Source: Chromera velia
Lineage: Eukaryota > Sar > Chromeraceae
NCBI GenBank assembly: GCA_018398765.1
Contig: JAHBMJ010004557.1
Span: 25,001-77,426, forward strand
Length of the DNA: 52,426 nt
Direction: 5' to 3'
Shown: positions 45,983 to 52,426 of the stretch, piece after piece
Layout of the letters: each line of letters starts with the position of its first letter
How positions within the stretch are numbered: the stretch's first letter is position 1
Translations under genes and position numbers: made by a program
Notes under the pieces: generated by a model
Seen by the model: only the letters and a program-made list of their open reading frames with translations
What the model was told of the DNA's origin: nothing
The model's database searches: none

Positions 45983-48900
45983 TCAGTTTGCTGGCTTGCC
46001 TCCTTGCTGTTGAAGAAGGAGTTGTCGGGTCAGGGCTGCCCTCATGGCCTGTCCGTCGGCTGGTCCGGTCGCCTTTGCGGCGCCTTCTGGGGCAGCCCCG
46101 GGGCCCTTTGTGAGTTCTGCAACCATCGAGGCCCCTCCCTTTGCGGCGCCCCCCTTTGGAAGCCCTCCTCCGGGACCGGACTGATACTGCTGAAGGGCGG
46201 CCTCCCTTTCTGCATTTCTCTTGGCGACAATCAACTCGCGCTGCCTGCAGATGAAGTGATTGATGAACTTTCATTCCTTCCTTCACGATTGATTGTGGAC
46301 GAGCCAGAAGATCTTTCTTTCACGCGCATCTTCACGGACTACCCACACTTCTTTATGGAAGAAGTACTCGACCGCACTTCAATTCAAAAAGGGAATGAAG
46401 ATGCGGGCCATCTTTTCGAGCGAGTCGGTAGCAGAGAGAGAAGGCAAACAAAACATCAAGAGAGAAAAAAGAAATGGTTCCCCGATCTCGCAATGGAAAG
46501 AAACAGGAAAAGAAAAAGAAAACTCGCGTTGCCTTCTCCTCCAGCCGTTCGAAGTCAGTACACTTCTATTTCAAGTGCCTTCTTACAAAGCACACGCTCC
46601 TTCACTCACTCTCACCCTCTGCTCATGCTGCCTGACTGACAGACTGACTTCTGCAGGTGTTCCTTCCTCTTTCTGATGGCCTCTTCATCGATCTCCTTCT
46701 TCTTGAGCAGGTCGGCCCCCGGCACTTCTTTTGGTTTGGGGGGGGGAGCGGGCTTGAACTCTTCCTCTTCGTCTGCTTCTTTGGGGGGTTCTGGCGTGAC
46801 TGCAGACAGACAGACAGACAGACAGACTGACTGACTATATCGTCTTTTCTTTCCCTTTTTCCATGCAGACACAAAGACAGAGAGAGTATTCATGCATCAA
46901 TGTGCCTTTTTTTTGTTCTCTTCCGCTTCCCGCTCGCCCCTCCTCTTTCTTTCTTTCTTTCTGTCGTTCGTTCTTTCTTCAGACAGGTCTACAGGGAAAA
47001 GGAGAAAAAAGGCGAGCGAAAAAATCGGTCATTCGAATCCCTTCCATTCCACTGCCCATGCAAATGACACAGAGGCACAGAGAAGCAAGCGAAGATCTGT
47101 ATGGATGGATCTGCCGAACAAATAAACAATTGCGTGAAATGCACAGTGGACTGTGCGGGCGGACGAGAGTTCCGCTTTTAATTTGTCCGTCAGACTTGCG
47201 TAGCTGCCTGAATGCACATTCTCTTCGTCTCTCCGTCTTTCTGTCTGTCCATGTCCTGATAGTCCAACGAGGGGATGAAAAAAAGACTGTCAGTAAGAGT
47301 GTGCTAGCATGTAGACTTGACCGACCTGCAGCGGGTGGTGTTTTGTCTCCATGAAGCAGTTTGTCAAGATCTGCATCCTTCGTCATCTTGTGCCCCTTTC
47401 CAATGACTGGGGGCAACTCGGTGAGACCGGCCTTCTTCTCTTTCTCTTCCTTCTCCTTCCTCTTCTTCTCTTTCTCCTTCTCGGCAGGCGACAGAGAGGC
47501 AGAGGACGCAGAGGCCGCGCCCATCCCGGTGAAGGCGGCGCCCCCCCCTGCGGACTTTGAGGAATCCCCGGCCGCTTCTGTAGCGGCGTCCTTATCATCC
47601 TTGTCCGCCTTTGCACTCTTGTCCTCCTCTGCGTCTTTGGAGGGAGCAGGGCGGGAGAGGGCGCCCGTGAATGCGGCAGCTGCCGCTTTCCCTTCTCCCT
47701 TCTTCGGCTTGCTGCCCCCCTCTTTTTCTTTTTCATCCGCAGCCCCCCCTTTGTCAGCAGACCCCCCACCGGTACCACCAGCATCGCCTGCGGCCCCCCC
47801 TCCAGATGCCGATGCCCCCCCTCCCCCTTGAGCAGAGGACGAGGAAGAGGAGGACGAAGCGGCCGATCCCGAGGCGTTCGTGAACACATCAGCGGACTGC
47901 AAACCAAAACAAACAAAAAACACACGCACACACACAGTCAGAGAACATGAGGGCAGACAGAGCAAACGGGAGACAGACAGTGATGGGCCATTAATGCGAC
48001 CTGCATGACCCCCATAATGCGTCACACGATCGAACCCCTCGATTGGTTGTCCTGTCGTTATTTTCTTATTGCTTTATTCCCCAACAAAATGAATGAGCTC
48101 CGACAGGGTGAACATATGAAGAGTTACACGAAAGTGTGAGAGATATGTATAGAGGGGGGGCGGGGGGAAGAGAGAGGAAGAGAGAGAAAGGGGGGGAAAG
48201 GATGAGGAATTACAAGACCAATTGATAGCGCGGACGAAAGGAACTTTGAAGGAAGAACTGGGCCCAGAAAGAAAGAAAGAAAGAAAGCTCAGCTGACCTC
48301 CCGCACTTTCCTCATCTCAGCCAGAGACATTTCCATCGCCTTCCGTTCCTGCAGCCGAAGCCGAAGAGAAGGAAAAGTCAAAGCAGAAAGAACAACAGGA
48401 AGATACCCCAGAGGCACAAACTCTCCCCGTCTCTTCTTTTCTCTCTCTCTCTTCTGTTTTCGTTTCGTTTCGTGTCCACCGGTATACGTATGAAGCAACC
48501 GAGCCATGCCTCTCCCATGACCTCATGCGACGAAGAAAGCGCTGCGTCGGTTGTTTAAAATTTTTTCTTTAACCAACGGACCAGACAAGGGGGAAGGGAA
48601 CAACTGTAGGAGATTCGGAGTGTTGCAACAAGCGGGAGAAGAAATTCGGTTTGTTTACAATAGAGCACACTGCAGGGGCCAAATGTATGCACGCACGCAC
48701 ACGCACAAAGGAGACGAACATGGAGAAAAAGAAAGAAAGCGTCAAAACAATTCGACCGAAAGGAGCCGAGGCATCATCCACGTACTCCGGGACAGACTTT
48801 GTTGTTGCCCACATTTTAGCTTTCTCCTTTGGTCTAGACTTCAACTCACCTCCGATTCGTACTTGGCTAGCAGCTCCTGCAGGACTCTCTCTCGCTCTGC

Positions 48901-49094
48901 CTGCAGAAAGGGGGGGCAGAGGGAAGGCAGGTAAACAAGAAAGAGAAAGTAGACGAACAATCAGAACAAGAGAAGAAATCAAGTGATATGCACAATCCAG
49001 AGGAAGCAAGTATGAATGGACTCGGAAAACAGACGAAGAAGGTGACGAACATAGACACGCGGAGAGTCAAAGGCGGAAGGAATCCTCCCAATAC

Positions 49095-49125
<31 letters not shown>

Positions 49126-50183
49126 CCCCACGCACGTTGCCCCCCGAGTCCACAGAAGGACCATCGAAAGAGACACACAAATTATTTCTTTGAGAGTCCA
49201 AGAGTGAGTGAGTGAAGATCGAAGAAATTCAATCAGCCCCGCTCCCCCAGTCCCTGACTGATTGACGCACGCACCTCGTCTTTGAGAGACAGCGCGACTG
49301 CCATCTTCAGCTCGTCCTCCTCTCTCTGCCGAAGACGTCTTTGTTCCTCTGCATTCACTCACTCACTCACTCATTCACGCACTTCATCCAAGCGTATGGA
49401 AAATGACACATACACACGGGTCCAAACCCCAACTCGCGATCACACTGCTTTATCGGCTTCCTTTTTGAGGGACCAGAAAGCAAACGTCTATGAAAAGAAA
49501 GAAAGAAAATGATGGAAAGGAAAAAAAGGAAGGGACAGAAGAGGGCAAGACAGAAGCAGATCGCGACACAAAGGAAGCAAGAAAGCAGACCAACCTGCAG
49601 CCTTCTCGCTCAGTTCCAGTGACATGGCGATTGCTTGGAGCATTGCCTCTTCCTCTTCGGCCTGTCGGGCAGACAGAGACAATCAAGAACAAAGGCTGTT
49701 TGGATGGGCCCACTGCTTTGTTTCTCACACCAAACAAAAATCTATTCTCAGGCAGGAGACAGACGGGCAGAGCGCTGTCAGAACCTCCCCCCAAAACCAA
49801 AAACAAAGAGAGCAGAAAACAACGCGGCGAAAAATCGGTCTGAGTGGGAAACAGGGACAGCAACTCGAGCCACGACAAGCGAGGTCACGGTACCCCATGA
49901 CGGACAGACCCACCGAACTTTTCGGCGAGAGTGAAGAAGAAAGCAGCAGCAGAAAAAGAAAACGCGCACACAGCCAAGATCAAAATCCATGGGAAGAAGA
50001 TGCAAAGGATCTCTAAATAGCCATCGAGCGAGCATACCAGAAGATCCCTGGGCTGTCCGTCTCCCTCCTCGCCGTCCTTGTCCTTCCCCTTCTTCTTTTT
50101 CTTCTTCCCAGAGGTCGGACGGGGAGACCCGCCACCCTCTATCGCACTGCACCCAGACACAAAGCATGCATATCACACTCACA

Positions 50184-50246
<63 letters not shown>

Positions 50247-50467
50247 TCACTCACTCACTCACTCACTCACTCACTCACACACACACACACACAGAGACAG
50301 ACAGACAGACAGACTATATGTTTCTTCTTCTCCCTTCTTTTCTTCATGGACAGACTATATGTTTCTTCTTCTCCCGTCTTTTCTTCATGAACAGACAGAC
50401 AGACTATATGTTTCTTCTTCTCCCTTCACAGACAGACAGACAGACAGACAGACACACACACACACAC

Positions 50468-50498
<31 letters not shown>

Positions 50499-51626
50499 CA
50501 CAGACACACACACAGACAGACAGACAGACAGACAGACACACACACACACGAGCAGGGAATCATTAAACGAGGGGGAGAACTCAAACAAGCTCAGGTATCC
50601 AGCGATGAGCAAAATGGCACGCCGTGGGTACATTCGGGAAAAAAGACGCAATTTGAGTTTCTATCTGTCAGTCTGTCTGTGTCTGTGTCTGTATGTGGGT
50701 ATGTACATTTGAGTGTGTGTTTGTGTGTGCGTGTGTGTGAGAGAGAGAGGAAGAGGAAAGGAAGATGCGTAAGGGATAGGCGCGGGCTCACTTCCTTGCC
50801 TCGAGCTCAAGCTGAAGGTTCCGTTTCACCATCATCTTCTTGAAGCCTGCAGGGAGAGTGGAGACAAAAGAAAGAAAAATGACCAGACCGAAAGATGAAA
50901 TCACTGTCAGAGAACCCCCGTGGGAGGGGAGGGAGAGGGGATCCTCACGATCCTCTGTTAAAAAGCTTTTTGCCAATTCATGACGGAAGGAGGGGGGGCA
51001 GTGGGTTTCTCGAGAGGCAAGAGAACAAGCTGTTCTGCTTCAAAAACGGAGGTCGTTTGCTGTCTATTTGTTACGCATCGTTCCATCCACCCCTCCTTCC
51101 TTCCTTCCCTCTTCCCTGCCGCCCTCTGTGCAAGACTTACAGAGGAAGTCGTCCACTGCCAGGAGTTGCTGCACGAGAATTTTGTGGAACCTCTCGTCCT
51201 TCACTCCGTTGACGCAAATCCTCCCGAACTGCTCTGGAGTCACTCCAAGGTCAGCCAGGTGGTCAGTCAGGAGATCGTCCACAAGTTTTTTGAACTTCTG
51301 CTCTCATTCAAAAAGGAAAGAGGAAGAGGGACGAAGCTGTCCAGATGTGCATATAGAGAAATGGGGAGAAGGGAAACGCAAACAGGCACTTGGAGAAGCC
51401 ATCAAAGAAAGTTCTGTCTGCATGCGCAAACAACGGAAGCTGCTCACTTACTGACGTTGTGACACTCTGTGTAGCTGAATTTATTTTCGTCATCGTTGTC
51501 AAAAATGGAGCAGTGGTTGTCTACGAATGTCATCACTGGTGCAATCCACGCAGGTGACCTCAAGAACTGCACTATGAAGTCCACCACCCATTGGGTGTCT
51601 TCAGGGGACGTATCCTGCATCTTCAT
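45983..51626 (-). CDS. CFAP36: CFAP36 (CCDC104) homologue with ubiquitin-interacting-like motifs (11 exons)
   Basis: Eleven exons join in phase: 51626-51456, 51297-51141, 50846-50792, 50146-50038, 49661-49595, 49348-49275, 48900-48850, 48348-48298, 47896-47326, 46799-46649 and 46244-45983, giving 572 codons. The N-terminus is a BART-type domain: FIVQFLRSPAWIAPVMTFV, NDDENKFSYTECHN, then FKKLVDDLLTDHLADLGVT and FGRICVNG. It is followed by FKKMMVKRNLQLELEA, the CFAP36-specific helix. BART domains of this family bind Arl3-type GTPases in cilia. Exons 5 and 6 encode EEEEAMLQAIAMSLEL and EEDELKMAVALSLKD, good ubiquitin-interacting motifs; exon 8 (ERKAMEMSLAEMRK) is a weaker one and exon 7 a related helix. 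Exon 9 codes a Ser/Gly/Ala-rich disordered stretch. The C-terminus RKRKEHLQKQRELIVAKRN matches the conserved family end. The start Met fits the domain start, and a divergent promoter lies about 220 bp upstream. Confidence 0.88.
50186..50550. repeat. Composite simple-sequence block in a CFAP36 intron
   Basis: The block has (CA)n, (CTCA)n, (CA)n and (GACA)n, then three spaced copies of ACTATATGTTTCTTCTTCTC with a partly shared downstream TTTTCTTCATG at 50313, 50355 and 50403, then alternating (GACA)n and (CA)n. It fills about half of the intron between exons 50846-50792 and 50146-50038. On the sense strand it is (GT)n and (TGTC)n. Confidence 0.9.
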
Positions 51627-51792
51627 CCTCTTTTGCTTCTTTCAAGTCAGTTCCGCGTGAAATTATTGAACTCCCGATCGAGACCTGCTTCCTATCTGCT
51701 AAAAGCACTCATTGGTCCATAACGCAGTTTCGCAGCACTGTGCATTCCGATGGAGTGCATCATGGAAATGACAGGCATGACCATTGACCAAT

Positions 51793-51899
51793 TGATCAGT
51801 TCGACTGGCCATTCAGCTGTATATCGAACAGACTGAAATGCAGCGGCGGCGCGCGGCGGCGGCTGCATGCATGCATGGCCGCGCCGCCGCCGCCGCGGC
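51793..51899. promoter_or_regulatory. Divergent promoter with two GC-only tracts
   Basis: TGATCAGTTCGA (51793-51804) is followed by GC-only tracts at 51843-51863 and 51877-51899, around GCATGCATGCATGGCC at 51865-51880. The CFAP36 ATG is 217 bp to the left and the ATG at 52164 is 265 bp to the right. Confidence 0.65.
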
Positions 51900-52163
51900 T
51901 TCGCATATGTACAAGAGACCCATAAGAGACCCGTCTGGTCAAGAAATGTCAAGAAGTTTCGGGCCTTTCGATTCGAACCCGTGAGGGACAGGAAGCTCTG
52001 CCCTTTGCTTGCCTTTGGTCCTTTTCTTCGAGCCTCCTTGCATTTTTGGAGGATCGCCGACTCAGCGCGATGTGACGCTGAAAGGTGAGAGACTGATCGA
52101 CGCGCGGGCAGACTGATTCATGCACTGAGGGATCCACTCCTTTGTGAGCAATCAGAACAGAAG

Positions 52164-52346
52164 ATGAGCAAGGCCCAGGGGAGAAGCGTGGAGTCCAGGG
52201 CGCCCTACGTGGCGTTCATGAGCACTCACAATGCCATGGCGGACATGGAAGCCGAAGTGATGGAGGTGGACATCGCCCAGGCCGATATCGAAAATGTCGA
52301 TCTGAGAAGGTACCCCTTCCGTGTTGCTCCGTGGGAAACTATTGAC
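52164..52346 (+). CDS. First exon of an unknown gene leaving the window
   Basis: ATG 52164 opens 61 codons ending at ATTGAC|GTCAGT, a donor of the GTCAGT type seen in neighbouring genes. The peptide starts MSKAQGRSVESRAPYV and has an acidic run (MADMEAEVMEVDIAQADIE) followed by NVDLRRYPFRVAPWE. Reading through would stop at TAA 52386, so splicing is probable. No family recognised. It is head-to-head with CFAP36. Confidence 0.55.
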
Positions 52347-52426
52347 GTCAGTCTGTCTTGCCTTTCCACTGGTCGTGTCTGCTTCTAATTGGATTCCCCT
52401 TCTATGCCCGATATCCCCCCCCCCCC

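Noticed and set aside
46979-48025. Reading 48025-46979 (-) as one protein
   Set aside because: Only 47896-47326 is exon; the outer parts are intron sequence and the internal part joins in phase with CFAP36 exons on both sides.
51949-51985. tRNA-like T-loop (GGGTTCGAATC on the minus strand)
   Set aside because: The bases around TTCGAAT do not pair as a T stem and no acceptor or anticodon arm can be drawn; the stretch lies in a divergent promoter.
1-52426. CRISPR array or bacterial operon
   Set aside because: No direct repeats with unique spacers; genes carry spliceosomal-type introns and widely spaced promoters.

Overview
The window is nuclear DNA of a eukaryote. Coding runs are broken by GT-AG introns whose phases can be matched, intergenic DNA is AT-rich and full of short DNA transposon remnants, and there are introns with long simple-sequence tracts. 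A CFAP36 homologue points to a flagellated or ciliated cell. Cys/His repeat plus HNH proteins, a helical-repeat organelle protein with a targeting-like leader, and very long disordered proteins suit a protist. A chromerid or other alveolate/stramenopile alga is my best guess, from gene style only.

Layout, left to right: (1) 2-2467 (+), a Cys/His-repeat and HNH gene duplicated within itself and cut by the window edge. (2) 2468-4258, a gene-free, tail-to-tail interval holding a MITE with a second element inserted in it. (3) 4259-6076 (-), a complete single-exon secreted amidohydrolase. (4) 6.2-8.1 kb, a mini HNH protein inside a 1.45 kb interval bounded by 31-bp inverted repeats. (5) 8.4-16.3 kb, poorly resolved: a weak plus ORF near 8.5 kb, a spliced minus gene ending near 10.84 kb, and a possible plus gene at 14.7-15.8 kb. 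(6) 16649-22880 (-), a giant disordered protein. (7) 24377-26227 (+), a probable organelle RNA-binding helical-repeat protein. (8) 26.2-29.2 kb, another tail-to-tail interval with a second copy of the first MITE, another MITE, and a long fold-back inside a larger candidate element. (9) 29253-39426 (-), a ten-exon gene for a protein of about 2364 residues with C-terminal RCC1 repeats. (10) 41014-44810 (+), a spliced protein kinase-like gene with HRD and APE motifs but no DFG. (11) 45983-51626 (-), an eleven-exon CFAP36 homologue with ubiquitin-interacting-motif-like exons. (12) 52164 onward (+), the first exon of a gene leaving the window.

The confident genes mostly alternate in strand. Head-to-head gaps contain a short tract made only of G and C (near 24.06, 39.74 and 51.87 kb, probably 14.2 kb), likely bidirectional promoters. 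Tail-to-tail gaps are AT-rich, and two of the three collect MITEs. Introns show a stereotyped style: (GT)n tracts on the sense strand, 3' ends rich in TCTG and closing in TGCAG, and frequent GTCAGT or GTGAGT donors. Exon structures were built by hand from splice motifs and phase; no transcript or database evidence was available.
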